Both the position numbers and the translations under genes were made by a program. This document shows, in pieces, positions 47,048 through 57,309 of a stretch of DNA of 64,000 nucleotides. The DNA is from an uncultured Thiothrix sp. (GTDB lineage: Bacteria; Pseudomonadota; Gammaproteobacteria; Thiotrichales; Thiotrichaceae). Within the stretch, counting starts at the first letter, position 1; each line of letters opens with the position of its first letter. The stretch covers positions 1 to 64,000 of the forward strand of contig NZ_CALMZC010000039.1 of the NCBI RefSeq assembly GCF_937873765.1. Direction: 5' to 3'. A model generated the notes under the pieces. It had not been told where the DNA came from. It worked only from the letters and a program-made list of their open reading frames with translations, and searched no databases.

Positions 47048-48255
47048 AGGGTATGTGTTACAAGCTTGACCGGAGCCTATTAGGTGTTCTGGTAGCTGTT
47101 ATGCTGATGGCTCCACCTGTGCAGGCACTCAATGATGACGTGGCTGTGCAGTTGCTGGAGCGACTTAATGATTTAGAAGGGGAAGTAACCGCTTTACGCA
47201 CTGAGAACGAAAACTTAAAAGATAAGCTCGACGGTGCACCCACACGTGCAGAAGATGAAGAGCAAATTAAGGCGGAGGCTGCGCAAGCAGGCGCTGAAGA
47301 TGGGGTTCAGTTAGATGAGCAAGCACCAGCAGCAGAGGCAGAAACAACAACCGAGCCACTGATTCCCGGCGTAAATATTATTGTTGAACAAGCTACTTCG
47401 ACTGTAGATGCAACTGATATTCCATCCTTGGAACAAGAACCTTCCATGCCCGAAGCGGCTGAGTCCGTTATTGGCAGTGAAACTAAAACAGAAGATCCTG
47501 GTACAGCAGATGTACCTGCACAAACCGACTTTTTAACCACTGGTCCAACTGATGCAGCGCCTGCCTTACTTAATGCTGGAGCGGCAACGGTCACTCCTGA
47601 AGCTGCCGATCTAGCACCTACAGAAGGTAAACCCGCCGAACTAACTATCAGTACTGCAGTCACCACGCCACCCGTAGAGGCAACACTTGCACCTACTGCA
47701 GCAACTACAGAGCCACCAGCCGTACCAGTAGTTGATCCAAAAAGTAAGGATAGTTATTACTACTATGGTACCTCCGAAGCTGAGAAAACCACTGAGTTAA
47801 AGCCAGTCGCTGCAGCCGTGCCAGCAGCGCCTGCTACTTCGACTCCAGTAGCAGTGACTACAGAGGATGGGCGTAAAGCGAAAGCGGATTACAATCAAGC
47901 CTATCAGCTTTTGGTGAGCAAGCCTGTAGAAGCAGCCCCTTTATTCCGCATTTTCTTAGAAAACTATCCGCAGCATGAATTAGCAGCGAATGCTCAGTAT
48001 TGGTTAGCTGAAGCGCTGTATGCTCAAAAGAATTTTGAGGGTGCTTCTAAAGAGTTCATGAAAGTATTAAAGCAATATAAAAATAGCCCTAAATCTTCGG
48101 GTGCTGCTTTGAAGCTTGGCTACTCCTTTTATGAGCTTCAACAATGGGAGTATGCACGTCGTACTTTAGAAGACACAGTGCGTTTCTTCCCCGATAGCAG
48201 TGCAGCCAAATTAGCAGAGACGCGCTTGCAAAAGATGAAAGACGAAGGCCATTAA
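47044..48255 (+). CDS. cpoB: CpoB (YbgF) periplasmic coordinator of division
   Basis: The 403-residue protein has a signal peptide, a short trimerising coiled coil (QLLERLNDLEGEVTALRTEN) and C-terminal TPR repeats (AYQLLVSKPVEAAPLFRIFLENYP and later). In between, residues about 70-270 are a disordered Pro/Thr/Ala/Glu-rich insert much longer than usual. CpoB couples Tol-Pal to wall synthesis. ATG 47044 overlaps pal; ATG 47053 is also possible because AGGAG lies ten bases before it. Confidence 0.9.
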   Translation: MKGMCYKLDRSLLGVLVAVMLMAPPVQALNDDVAVQLLERLNDLEGEVTALRTENENLKDKLDGAPTRAEDEEQIKAEAAQAGAEDGVQLDEQAPAAEAETTTEPLIPGVNIIVEQATSTVDATDIPSLEQEPSMPEAAESVIGSETKTEDPGTADVPAQTDFLTTGPTDAAPALLNAGAATVTPEAADLAPTEGKPAELTISTAVTTPPVEATLAPTAATTEPPAVPVVDPKSKDSYYYYGTSEAEKTTELKPVAAAVPAAPATSTPVAVTTEDGRKAKADYNQAYQLLVSKPVEAAPLFRIFLENYPQHELAANAQYWLAEALYAQKNFEGASKEFMKVLKQYKNSPKSSGAALKLGYSFYELQQWEYARRTLEDTVRFFPDSSAAKLAETRLQKMKDEGH

Positions 48256-48284
48256 ACGCTCTTCCGCCTAGGCTCGAGTTTAAT

Positions 48285-48308
48285 AAACCGGCTTCTAGCC
48301 GGTTTTTC
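48285..48308 (+). terminator. Terminator of the tol-pal operon
   Basis: AAACCGGC-TTCTA-GCCGGTTT is followed by TTTCTTTT: a perfect 8-bp stem and a T-run, 30 bases after the cpoB stop. Confidence 0.85.
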
Positions 48309-48360
48309 TTTTATAAGAAAATTTTATTTATATAGATAAAAATTATTGTTGCTAGATTAA

Positions 48361-48413
48361 GTAATATAGCTGAATATGCATAGTTAAGTATATTACTGTA
48401 TTACTATATTCAG
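48361..48413. promoter_or_regulatory. Interleaved inverted repeats upstream of soeA
   Basis: GTAATATA (48361-48368) pairs with TATATTAC (48389-48396), and CTGAATAT (48370-48377) pairs with ATATTCAG (48406-48413). The arms interleave rather than nest. They occupy the very AT-rich promoter region ending 8 bases before the soeA start and may be operators. Confidence 0.4.
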
Positions 48414-48421
48414 AGGTACAG

Positions 48422-51349
48422 ATGAGCGCATTGCCAGAATTTGAAAAGCGCGGGCAGCAAGAAGTAAAAGCCACCACTTGCTATATGTGTGCTTGCCGTT
48501 GCGGTATTCATGTCACAGTCGAGAATAATAAGGTCCGCTACATTCAAGGCAATCGGGATCATCCGATCAATAAAGGCGTGCTCTGTGCCAAAGGCAATGC
48601 AGGGATTATGAAACAAAATTCGCCTGCCAAGCTCAATTCACCGTTATTGCGTAAAAAGGATACAGAGCGTGGAGAAGGTGAGTTTGAAGCCATTACGATG
48701 GCTGAGGCACTAGACATTCTCGAAGCACGCTTACGCAAAATTCGTGAAACTGATCCGCTGAAATTGGCTTATTTCACGGGGCGTGACCAGATGCAGGCAC
48801 TTACCGGCTTTTGGGCTTCGCAATTTGGTACGCTCAATTGGGCAGCACATGGTGGCTTTTGCTCAGTGAACATGGCGGCGGGCGGCCTTTATACAATGGG
48901 TCATGCGTTTTGGGAGTTTGGCGATCCGGACTGGGAGCGCACTAAGTATTTTATGCTCTGGGGGGTTGCGGATGATCATGCCTCTAACCCGATCAAAATT
49001 GGCCTCGAAAAGCTCAAGCGCAATGGTGGCAAGTTTATTGGCATCAATCCTGCGCGTACTGGCTATCAAGCTATCGCGGATGAGTGGGTGGCGATTAAGC
49101 CGGGTACGGATGCGATGCTGGCTCTCTCTATGCTGCATGTTTTGCTAAAAAATGATCAGTTCGATTGGGAGTTTCTGATTCGCTACACCAATGCAGCTCA
49201 ATTGGTGATACATACCCCTAATCAAGTAGGGCACGGTTTACTGCTACGTGACGCAGAGGGCAAAACGCTAGTTTGGGATATGCAGCTAGCAGCACCTATC
49301 GATGGTTCACGCCCGAGTATTACCCCCGCGCTGTTCTTCGAGGGTGAAGTCAATGGTAAGTCGGTTAAATCGGTGATGACATTGATTGCCGAAGAATATC
49401 TGGATGATCAATATGCACCCGAAAATGCCGCAAAAATCTGTGGAGTTCCGTCTGAGCAAATTGAGCGTTTAGCGCTGGAAATGGCGCATGTCGCTTTCAA
49501 GGAAAGTATTGAAGTTGATGTGCCGGAAGGTTGGACGGATTGGGCAGGACGTAAGCATTACAAGTTTGTGGGTCGTCCGGTTTCAATGCACGCCATGCGC
49601 GGGATTTCAGCGCACTCCAATGGCTTCCAAACCTGCCGTGCAATTCATTTCTTGCAAATCATGTTGGGTACGATTGATGTTCCGGGCGGACATTTAGCCA
49701 AGCCGCCTTATCCCAAACATATTCCACCTGCGATTAAACCGGCGAAAGATTGTGCACCGAACACACCCTTAAAAGGCCCACCACTCGGTTTTCCCACTGG
49801 TCCTGAAGATTTAGTGATGGATGCGAATGGCAAGGCTAAGCGCATCGACAAAGCTTATTCTTGGGATGCGCCGATGTCGAATCATGGCCTGATGCACATG
49901 GTGATTACTAATGCAGTGAAGGGTGATCCTTATAAAATCGACACGCTGATGATGTTCATGGCGAATATGGCGTGGAATTCAACCATGAACACCGGCCAAA
50001 TTCAGGACATGCTGCGTGAGAAAGAGGTGGACGGTGAATATAAGATTCCGTTTATCGTTGTCTCCGATGCCTTCCATTCGGAGATGGTCAATTTTGCTGA
50101 TTTGATTATTCCAGATACGACGTATTTGGAGCGTTGGGACACGATTTCCATGCTGGATCGACCGATTTCTGAGCCACATGCAGCTTGCGATTCGATTCGC
50201 CAGCAGGTGATTGAGCCAGAGCGTGATGTGCTGTCGTGGCAGGAGGTTCAAATTGAACTGGCTGGGCGTTTGGGTTTTCCGGCCTTCACTAATCCCGATG
50301 GTTCGCGCAAATATCAAGGCTATAAAGACTTCATTATTAATTGGCAACGTGAGCCGGGCATTGGCTTTCTGGCAGGTTGGCGTTTGGATGAAAACGGCAA
50401 TGAAGTGCATCTACGTGGCAAGCCCAATCCCAAACAATGGGAGCGTTATGTAGAGCATGGTGCTTTCTTTGAAATGCATTTGCCGGAGCATATTCGTTAC
50501 TATCGTCATGCCAACAAGGATTATCTAGAATTTGCAAAAAATGCTGCTTGGGTGGGTTCGACTAACCAAATTGTCATTGAGCTGTATTCCGAGGCTCAGC
50601 AGCGTTTTAAATTGGCAGGGCAGGGCTTATATGAAGGGCCAATGCCAACAGAGGCGCATCACAAAGAACGCCTAAGTACCTACTTCAATCCATTACCGTT
50701 TTACTACAAGCCTCTTGAACAATGCCGGATTGCTGAGGACGAATATCCCTTCTATGCGGTGAATCAGCGCCCGATGTTTATGTATCATTCGTGGGATTCA
50801 CAAAATGCGTGGTTGCGGCAGATTTGTGCGCAGAATTTCCTGTACATGAATCGTCAACGCGGCACGGAAATGGGTATTAAAGACGAAGCTTGGTGCTGGG
50901 TCGAATCGCATCACGGCAAAATTCGTGTGCAGGTGAAGCTCGTGGAGGCTTGTCAGTACGATACCGTCTGGACATGGAACGCAATTGGTAAGCAAAAAGG
51001 TGCGTGGGGCTTGGATGAGCAAGCCAATGAGTCGAATGATGGCTTCTTAATGAATCACCTGATTTCGGAATTGCTGCCCGTGAAAAATGATGCCCTAGAT
51101 CATGTCACTAATTCCGACCCGATTACTGGACAAGCCGCTTGGTATGACTTGAAGGTAAAAGTCTATCCCGCGGCTGATGGTGAAGTAGGTACATGGCCAA
51201 GCTTCCCTATGATTAAAGCTTTACCGAATGCTAAACCATCGCCTGAAATATTACGCTATCAAGCACATCAAGCCGTGAATTTACAGCGTCCAATGGATGA
51301 TGTATTACACCGGGGTAGTGTACATGCTGCTAAGGCGCTGGAGGAGTAA
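48422..51349 (+). CDS. soeA: Sulfite dehydrogenase (quinone) molybdopterin subunit SoeA
   Basis: A 975-residue enzyme of the DMSO reductase (CISM) family. CYMCACRCGIHV and GVLCAKG bind the N-terminal [4Fe-4S] centre; the molybdopterin-binding domains follow. No Tat signal is present, which fits SoeA, a cytoplasmic-facing enzyme, rather than periplasmic polysulfide reductases. It oxidises sulfite to sulfate and passes electrons to SoeB. The next genes are the Fe-S subunit and the membrane anchor, as in Allochromatium. Related dehydrogenases cannot be fully excluded, but the sulfur-oxidising context supports the call. Confidence 0.85.
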   Translation: MSALPEFEKRGQQEVKATTCYMCACRCGIHVTVENNKVRYIQGNRDHPINKGVLCAKGNAGIMKQNSPAKLNSPLLRKKDTERGEGEFEAITMAEALDILEARLRKIRETDPLKLAYFTGRDQMQALTGFWASQFGTLNWAAHGGFCSVNMAAGGLYTMGHAFWEFGDPDWERTKYFMLWGVADDHASNPIKIGLEKLKRNGGKFIGINPARTGYQAIADEWVAIKPGTDAMLALSMLHVLLKNDQFDWEFLIRYTNAAQLVIHTPNQVGHGLLLRDAEGKTLVWDMQLAAPIDGSRPSITPALFFEGEVNGKSVKSVMTLIAEEYLDDQYAPENAAKICGVPSEQIERLALEMAHVAFKESIEVDVPEGWTDWAGRKHYKFVGRPVSMHAMRGISAHSNGFQTCRAIHFLQIMLGTIDVPGGHLAKPPYPKHIPPAIKPAKDCAPNTPLKGPPLGFPTGPEDLVMDANGKAKRIDKAYSWDAPMSNHGLMHMVITNAVKGDPYKIDTLMMFMANMAWNSTMNTGQIQDMLREKEVDGEYKIPFIVVSDAFHSEMVNFADLIIPDTTYLERWDTISMLDRPISEPHAACDSIRQQVIEPERDVLSWQEVQIELAGRLGFPAFTNPDGSRKYQGYKDFIINWQREPGIGFLAGWRLDENGNEVHLRGKPNPKQWERYVEHGAFFEMHLPEHIRYYRHANKDYLEFAKNAAWVGSTNQIVIELYSEAQQRFKLAGQGLYEGPMPTEAHHKERLSTYFNPLPFYYKPLEQCRIAEDEYPFYAVNQRPMFMYHSWDSQNAWLRQICAQNFLYMNRQRGTEMGIKDEAWCWVESHHGKIRVQVKLVEACQYDTVWTWNAIGKQKGAWGLDEQANESNDGFLMNHLISELLPVKNDALDHVTNSDPITGQAAWYDLKVKVYPAADGEVGTWPSFPMIKALPNAKPSPEILRYQAHQAVNLQRPMDDVLHRGSVHAAKALEE

Positions 51350-51352
51350 GCC

Positions 51353-52048
51353 ATGAAATTAGGTTTAGTGATCGATTTAGATGTTTGCGTTGGTTGTCAT
51401 GGTTGCGCGGTGTCCTGCAAACAGTGGAATACTTCAGGTACCACAGGGCCTTTGACCGATTATCGTCCATATGGCGAAGATCCGAGTGGCGTGTGGTTTA
51501 ACCGTATTCGTAGCTACGAAGTAGGTGAGTATCCACATAACAAAACTATTAATTTTCCGATGTCTTGCATGCATTGTGAGCAGGCAGATTGTGTCGATGT
51601 CTGCCCTACCGGTGCAAGCTATAAGCGTAAAGAAGATGGTGTGGTACTGGTCGATCAAGATAAATGCATGGGCTGCAATTATTGCTCATGGGCTTGTCCT
51701 TATGGCGCGCGTGAGTTGGATCGCTCCTCAGGCACGATGAAAAAATGTACTCTATGTATTGATCGCATCTACGACGAGCGCTTAGATGAATATGACCGTC
51801 AGCCGTCCTGTGTGATTACTTGCCCCGCCCATGCGCGTCATTTTGGTGATTTCGATGATCCCGAATCCAAGGTCAGTAAACTGGTACGTGAACGTGGGGG
51901 CTATGCTCTCATGCCTGAACTCGGCTACAACCCTACTAACCGCTATTTACCTCCACGTGTCGCGCGGCCAGTTTCGACTGCAGATGTGAGCAAAAAATCA
52001 CTGATCAGCTCGGTGAAAGAGTGGGTAAACAAAGCGGTTGCCCGCTAA
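51353..52048 (+). CDS. soeB: Sulfite dehydrogenase Fe-S subunit SoeB
   Basis: A 231-residue ferredoxin-like protein with four [4Fe-4S] Cys sets: CVGCHGCAVSCKQW, CMHCEQADCVDVCPTGA, CMGCNYCSWACPYGAR and CTLCIDRI with CVITCPAHARHFG. It relays electrons from SoeA to the membrane subunit. It starts 3 bases after the soeA stop. Confidence 0.88.
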   Translation: MKLGLVIDLDVCVGCHGCAVSCKQWNTSGTTGPLTDYRPYGEDPSGVWFNRIRSYEVGEYPHNKTINFPMSCMHCEQADCVDVCPTGASYKRKEDGVVLVDQDKCMGCNYCSWACPYGARELDRSSGTMKKCTLCIDRIYDERLDEYDRQPSCVITCPAHARHFGDFDDPESKVSKLVRERGGYALMPELGYNPTNRYLPPRVARPVSTADVSKKSLISSVKEWVNKAVAR

Positions 52049-52059
52049 GGAGAAAAACA

Positions 52060-53004
52060 ATGCATCCAGCATTTTCGGTAATCTTTTTTACGGTAGCTTC
52101 AGGCGCGGGCTATGGTTTGTTTATTCTGATGGCTTTGGCTTATATCTTAGGCTTTGTTGAGTTTGATAAGGGCAGTATTTTAACAGGTGGTCTATTATCC
52201 CTCACGTTAATTTCTGCGGGGCTATTATCCTCAACTTTGCATTTAGCCAATCCAAAGAATGCTTGGCGAGCGTTTTTTCGTTTTAAAACCTCTTGGTTAG
52301 CGCGTGAAGGCGTATTTGCAGTGCTATTTTACCCAGTGGCACTCTTGTTTCTGTTAGGTGTTTGGGTGAATGCGGATAAACCAGATTATAATGGTTTAGT
52401 TGCAGTGATTGGCTTTGCAGCCTTGGTCTTAGCTTTAGCAACTTTATTTAGTACCGGAATGATTTACGGTTGCCTGAAGACTATTCGGCAATGGAATACG
52501 GCGTTGACACCAACAAATTATATTTTGTTAGGTTTAGCAACGGGCAGTATTTTATTGGTGTTGATTTTAGCTCTGAATAGTAAGCCGACTATAGTAGTAG
52601 CTAGTTTATCCGTGGCTTTGCTAGCAGTCGCTGCAGTGAGTAAAGCGATTTACTATTTCTGGGTGCGTACTGTTACGGGGCCAACTATTAATACCGCAAC
52701 AGGTTTTACCCGTGCGCAAGTGCGTTTATTCGATACAGGGCACACTGCCGGGACCTTTCTAACGGATGAGTTTGCCTATTTTACACCGGCTAAACTATTG
52801 CTATCACTACGGATAACAGTTTTTGTGGCTGGTTTCTTTATTCCATTATTTTTTATTGGCCTAATCGCTTTAGGCCTACAAAGCAGTATGCTGGTTTTCC
52901 TTGCAGTTTTAGCTGGTTTTACAGGTATTGGTGCTGAGCGCTGGTTATTCTTCGCTGAGGCTCGGCATGTGATTCGCCTTTATCATGGTGCGCAACATAC
53001 TTAA
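52060..53004 (+). CDS. soeC: Sulfite dehydrogenase membrane anchor SoeC
   Basis: A 314-residue DmsC-like membrane protein with about eight hydrophobic helices (for example GYGLFILMALAYILGFV). It would reduce quinone. The start is ATG 52060 with AAGGAG upstream. Confidence 0.85.
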   Translation: MHPAFSVIFFTVASGAGYGLFILMALAYILGFVEFDKGSILTGGLLSLTLISAGLLSSTLHLANPKNAWRAFFRFKTSWLAREGVFAVLFYPVALLFLLGVWVNADKPDYNGLVAVIGFAALVLALATLFSTGMIYGCLKTIRQWNTALTPTNYILLGLATGSILLVLILALNSKPTIVVASLSVALLAVAAVSKAIYYFWVRTVTGPTINTATGFTRAQVRLFDTGHTAGTFLTDEFAYFTPAKLLLSLRITVFVAGFFIPLFFIGLIALGLQSSMLVFLAVLAGFTGIGAERWLFFAEARHVIRLYHGAQHT

Positions 53005-53052
53005 AATTCAGTAGTCATTAACTATTAAAACATTAATTCGCTGCGATCTAAG

Positions 53053-53087
53053 TATCGGTCTTACAAAAGTAAGGCCGATATTTGTTT
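53053..53087 (+). terminator. soeABC terminator
   Basis: TATCGGTCTTAC-AAAA-GTAAGGCCGATA has a 12-bp stem with one G-T pair and ends in TTTGTTT. It lies 48 bases after the soeC stop. Confidence 0.75.
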
Positions 53088-53147
53088 AGATTCTTTGCTG
53101 TGGATGCTACTAGCATCGTTGTACAAAATCGGCTATGTTTCCAAGCT

Positions 53148-53930
53148 ATGAAGCATACAAATGAAGCTAGTTTAGGGTTCGGCACCTATGACTTTATTGC
53201 ACCGCCTAAATCTTTGATACGTGCAGTCGGTAAGGCGATTGGTGACTATCAATTAATTCGTGCAGGTGACCGAATTCTATTGGGGCTGTCGGGGGGCAAA
53301 GATTCCTTATCGCTGCTGCATATTTTGCGGCATTTCCAGCGTCATGCGCCGGTTCGCTTTGAGTTCGCAGCCGTCACGATTGACCCACAATCCGGTGCTT
53401 TTGACCCTTCGCCTTTGATTCCTTATATGGAAAAATTGGGTGTACCGTATTTCTATGTGCGCGAACCCATTATGAATCTGGCCGAAACGCATATGGACAA
53501 TAATTCCTATTGTGCGTTCTGTTCACGGATGAAGCGTGGTTTGATGTATAAGACCGCGCGTGAACAAGGCTATAATGTTCTAGCCTTAGCACAACATTTA
53601 GATGATTTAGCCGAAAGCTTCCTAATGTCCGCGTTTCATGGTGGCAAGCTCAAAACCATGAAAGCGCATTATCAAATTGATGCGGGCGATTTACGAGTGA
53701 TTCGTCCTTTAGTACAGGTGCGTGAGCGGCAAACTGCTGATTTTGCTAAGACAGCACAGTTGCCAGTGATCATGGAAAATTGTCCTGCTTGTTTTGATAT
53801 GCCGACGCAAAGGCAGCATATGAAAGCATTACTCGCTGCTGAAGAAGCTAGCAATTCTAATCTTTTCAAAAGCCTAGCCACGGCTATGCAGCCTTTAATT
53901 CGTGATGGGCTAAACAATACTTTCGAGTAA
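53148..53930 (+). CDS. TtcA-family tRNA 2-thiocytidine synthetase
   Basis: A 260-residue PP-loop protein. The ATP loop is LGLSGGKDSLSLL; the two CxxC motifs CAFC and CPAC, which in TtcA bind a [4Fe-4S] cluster, are intact, as is GGKLKTM. It thiolates C32 of certain tRNAs. It is somewhat shorter than E. coli TtcA (311 residues). The ATG at 53148 starts close to the homology; an upstream TTG at 53082 is possible. Confidence 0.85.
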   Translation: MKHTNEASLGFGTYDFIAPPKSLIRAVGKAIGDYQLIRAGDRILLGLSGGKDSLSLLHILRHFQRHAPVRFEFAAVTIDPQSGAFDPSPLIPYMEKLGVPYFYVREPIMNLAETHMDNNSYCAFCSRMKRGLMYKTAREQGYNVLALAQHLDDLAESFLMSAFHGGKLKTMKAHYQIDAGDLRVIRPLVQVRERQTADFAKTAQLPVIMENCPACFDMPTQRQHMKALLAAEEASNSNLFKSLATAMQPLIRDGLNNTFE

Positions 53931-54081
53931 AATTGTCGACAATCCTTGGATATTACCGGTGTTTTTCTGGACTTTTCACTAAGATTGTATAAATATAGCG
54001 TGCCAGAGAGCGATTTATACTAAAAAAATACATAAGCACCCAGTAGTTTGTAAGCCATTTTTCGTTAGTGAGGAGTCAACC

Positions 54082-56022
54082 ATGTCTATTAAGACGTATC
54101 CTGTGCCTGCTGAGTTTGCAGCTAATGCTCATGTTAATGCAGAACAATATGCCAGCATGTATAAGCAATCCGTCGAGGATCCAGCCACGTTCTGGGGTGA
54201 GCAAGCTGAGAAATACCTAACTTGGAGCAAGAAGTGGGATAACGTTCTGGATTGGAGCTTTGATGAAAGCGACATCCATATCCGCTGGTTTGAAGGTGGA
54301 CAATTAAACGTTGCTGAAAACTGCCTAGATCGTCACTTAGCGACTCGCGGTGATCAAGTTGCGATTATTTGGGAAGGTGATAGTCCCAATGAAGACCGCA
54401 AAATTACTTATAAAGAATTACACGAAGAAGTTTGTAAGTTCGCGAATGTGTTGAAAAGCCGTGGTGTGAAAAAAGGCGACCGCGTCTCTTTATATTTACC
54501 GATGATTCCTGAAGCAGCCGTAGCCATGTTAGCTTGTGCGCGTATTGGTGCTGTTCACTCTATCGTCTTTGGTGGTTTCTCCCCTGATGCTTTACGTGAT
54601 CGTATTCAAGGTGCTGAATGCGGTGTCGTTATTACCTCTGACCAATCCATGCGTGGGGGTAAGCGTGTTCCGCTGAAAACCAATGCAGACAAAGCGATTG
54701 CTCAATGCCCAACCGTACATACTTGTATCGTGGTCAAGCGTGGCGGTGATCCCGTTGAGTGGAATTCACATGACGTTTGGTATCATGAGGCTTTAGCTGA
54801 AGCTTCTGTTGATTGCCCTGCTGAGCCAATGGATGCGGATGATCCTTTATTCATCCTCTACACTTCTGGTTCTACAGGTAAGCCTAAAGGCGCACTGCAC
54901 ACCACAGGTGGTTATTTGCTGCAAGCGGCGATGACTCAGAAACTCGTATTTGATTATAAAGAAGGCGAGGTTTACTGGTGTACAGCGGATGTGGGTTGGG
55001 TAACAGGCCACTCTTATATCGTCTATGGTCCTTTAGCCAATGGTGCTACCTCTTTAATGTTCGAAGGCATTCCAACCTATCCAGATGCAGGTCGTTTCTG
55101 GGATGTCTGCGACAAGCATGACGTTGCGATTTTCTACACGGCACCCACTGCTATTCGTATGTTGATGGGGCAAGGTGAAGAATTTGTAAATCGCGCTAAG
55201 CTCGAAAAATTACGCGTACTTGGTTCAGTCGGCGAGCCGATCAATCCAGAAGCTTGGGAGTGGTATAACCGCGTGGTCGGTCGTAATCGTTGCCCAATCG
55301 TGGATACTTGGTGGCAAACTGAAACGGGTGCACATATGTTAACTCCATTGCCAGGTGCAACACCGTTGAAACCGGGTTCTGCAACCAACCCTTTCTTCGG
55401 TGTGCAACCTGTGCTCTTGGATGACAAAGGCATGGAAATCGAGGGCAACCCAGCCGAAGGTAATCTCGCGATTAAAGCACCTTGGCCATCGATGATGCGT
55501 ACCGTTTATGGCGATCATAAGCGTTTCTATGAAACCTATTTCGCGATGTATCCGGGCTACTATTTTACCGGTGACGGCGCTCGCCGTGATGAAGACGGTT
55601 ACTATTGGATCACTGGCCGGGTGGATGACGTTCTGAATGTTTCTGGTCACCGTTTAGGTACGGCTGAAATCGAATCAGCTTTAGTTCTGCATCCAAAAGT
55701 AGCGGAGGCCGCAGTAGTAGGTTACCCACATGAGCTGACGGGTCAAGGTATCTATGCTTATGTCACGCTGATGTCTGGCGTTGAGGGTACTGATGCGCTG
55801 AAAAATGATTTGATCAATTTAGTTCGTAAAGAAATCGGCCCAATCGCTAAGATCAACTTACTGCAATGGGCACCCGGCTTACCAAAAACTCGTTCTGGCA
55901 AGATCATGCGGCGTATTCTGCGTAAGATTGCTGCGAATGAGCTGGATGGTTTGGGTGATACCTCAACACTGGCTGATCCAAGCGTAGTCGATAATTTAGT
56001 CGCTCAACGTGAAAATAAATAA
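54082..56022 (+). CDS. acs: Acetate-CoA ligase (acetyl-CoA synthetase)
   Basis: A 646-residue adenylate-forming enzyme. [29 protein letters not shown] and [17 protein letters not shown] are the family motifs, and the C-terminal [13 protein letters not shown] holds the catalytic, acetylation-prone Lys. It turns acetate, ATP and CoA into acetyl-CoA. AGGAG lies before the ATG. It stands alone and is followed by a strong terminator. Confidence 0.97.
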   Translation: MSIKTYPVPAEFAANAHVNAEQYASMYKQSVEDPATFWGEQAEKYLTWSKKWDNVLDWSFDESDIHIRWFEGGQLNVAENCLDRHLATRGDQVAIIWEGDSPNEDRKITYKELHEEVCKFANVLKSRGVKKGDRVSLYLPMIPEAAVAMLACARIGAVHSIVFGGFSPDALRDRIQGAECGVVITSDQSMRGGKRVPLKTNADKAIAQCPTVHTCIVVKRGGDPVEWNSHDVWYHEALAEASVDCPAEPMDADDPLFILYTSGSTGKPKGALHTTGGYLLQAAMTQKLVFDYKEGEVYWCTADVGWVTGHSYIVYGPLANGATSLMFEGIPTYPDAGRFWDVCDKHDVAIFYTAPTAIRMLMGQGEEFVNRAKLEKLRVLGSVGEPINPEAWEWYNRVVGRNRCPIVDTWWQTETGAHMLTPLPGATPLKPGSATNPFFGVQPVLLDDKGMEIEGNPAEGNLAIKAPWPSMMRTVYGDHKRFYETYFAMYPGYYFTGDGARRDEDGYYWITGRVDDVLNVSGHRLGTAEIESALVLHPKVAEAAVVGYPHELTGQGIYAYVTLMSGVEGTDALKNDLINLVRKEIGPIAKINLLQWAPGLPKTRSGKIMRRILRKIAANELDGLGDTSTLADPSVVDNLVAQRENK

Positions 56023-56047
56023 ATTCACACTGAAGTTGCTATAACAC

Positions 56048-56077
56048 ATTGCCGCTTCTAGGAGCGGCAATTTTTTT
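56048..56077 (+). terminator. acs terminator
   Basis: ATTGCCGCT/AGCGGCAAT is a perfect 9-bp stem followed by TTTTTTT, 26 bases after the stop. Confidence 0.92.
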
Positions 56078-56126
56078 GGTTGATCTAAGTAAATTGAGCA
56101 TATTGCAGCCAGTAAACTGTTGATCG

Positions 56127-56441
56127 CTAAATTAATCTATGGGTAGGCTTTTTTTGTACCACCACCCAAGGCGCAACGACTACAGCCCAAAGATTATTGT
56201 CATCAGCAGCCCATTCTTTGGCGATTACATCAGGCAGAATGCGCACTTGTTGGGTATTTAGCCAGCTCGAAACTTTGCTAGCATCGTCATTCGCTAGAGC
56301 TGTTGCCACTTCAATCAGATCAAGTTCGGTTGTCGCTTGTAAGATCCGCCCACGCGCAAAGAAAAAGCCCAATTCTTTCCATGTAATACGGCCTGTTTCT
56401 AAGTTCAAACGTGTGGAGAGGGGTAGTTCAAATTCATCCAT
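56127..56441 (-). CDS. DUF2288 protein
   Basis: A 104-residue protein that follows the DUF2288 pattern: GRITWKELGFFFARGRIL, LDLIEVATALANDD and the C-terminal WAVVVAPWVVVQ. The function is unknown. It is monocistronic and convergent with acs. Confidence 0.75.
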   Translation of the reverse strand: MDEFELPLSTRLNLETGRITWKELGFFFARGRILQATTELDLIEVATALANDDASKVSSWLNTQQVRILPDVIAKEWAADDNNLWAVVVAPWVVVQKKPTHRLI

Positions 56442-56583
56442 ATACCAAATCTCAGTGCCAATGATTCATGAGGAGAGTGGCGTATTGTAAAGAGCTTGAG
56501 GGATGAATGCCAAAGAGCGTTTAACTTAGTAAATCCTCCGACTGTCGATCAGGTTTTCATAGACTCCCTTCATTTGACTGATA

Positions 56584-57309
56584 ATGTGCGCAATCAGTCA
56601 ACTCAATATGAATGAGCTTAAACACGTGGAATCCACCAGTAATAGCAAGATAGCGAATTTGGTGTGGGAATTTAATTTCCGCCCGGATCACTATATCCAT
56701 GTGAGTTGGCTTGACCAAATGCCTGATGGCCCAATCATTAAAAAATTGGTGGGTAAACAACGGAGCGCAGACCGTATTGTCCAGCACTTATTGCAACGTT
56801 TTGGTTTAGAAAATCAAGTCTTTTTCAATTTTACTAATTCGTTGACACGAATTTCCTTGTGGTCAGGTGATGATCTAGAGCGGCTGATTTTTTATGTAGG
56901 TACAGTGTTTTATTACAAAAAAGTACAAAAGATTGTAGTACGTGAAGAAGTACAAAAACTCCAAGAACAGCTCGGCTCTGACCTGTTTAGCTTTATGCAT
57001 CGGCGCGCTGCTTTAATGAAAGGTAACTTGCCCTTAGATTTAAACCTACCAGATAAGCTCGATCCACATCATAGTTTAATCGTGGCGGGGATGCTGTGCC
57101 TAAATCAAGCTTTACAAGAGTACCCCGTTGCTTTGCGCAAGCGATTAATGCTGAAGTTGCCTTACCAATGGTATCTATTACTGAAAAAGGCTGAGTCCTT
57201 AGCTAAGCAATTACACGGACAAAACAAAGAATGTGCTGCCTTAATACAAAAAATAGCCATAGAAGTGCGCATGAGGATCGATAGCGATGGACAAATTCGT
57301 TTCAATTAA
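56584..57309 (+). CDS. SctK-like type III secretion sorting-platform protein
   Basis: The 241-residue protein resembles SctK (YscK/PscK) in size and in the pattern of its middle helices (FYVGTVFYYKKVQKIVVREEVQKL). Its best support is context: the next gene, overlapping by 23 bases, is SctL-like, and sctK-sctL adjacency is typical for T3SS operons. SctK links the inner-membrane ring to the cytoplasmic pods. ATG 56584 and ATG 56608 are both possible starts. No other T3SS gene is in the window. Confidence 0.5.
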   Translation: MCAISQLNMNELKHVESTSNSKIANLVWEFNFRPDHYIHVSWLDQMPDGPIIKKLVGKQRSADRIVQHLLQRFGLENQVFFNFTNSLTRISLWSGDDLERLIFYVGTVFYYKKVQKIVVREEVQKLQEQLGSDLFSFMHRRAALMKGNLPLDLNLPDKLDPHHSLIVAGMLCLNQALQEYPVALRKRLMLKLPYQWYLLLKKAESLAKQLHGQNKECAALIQKIAIEVRMRIDSDGQIRFN

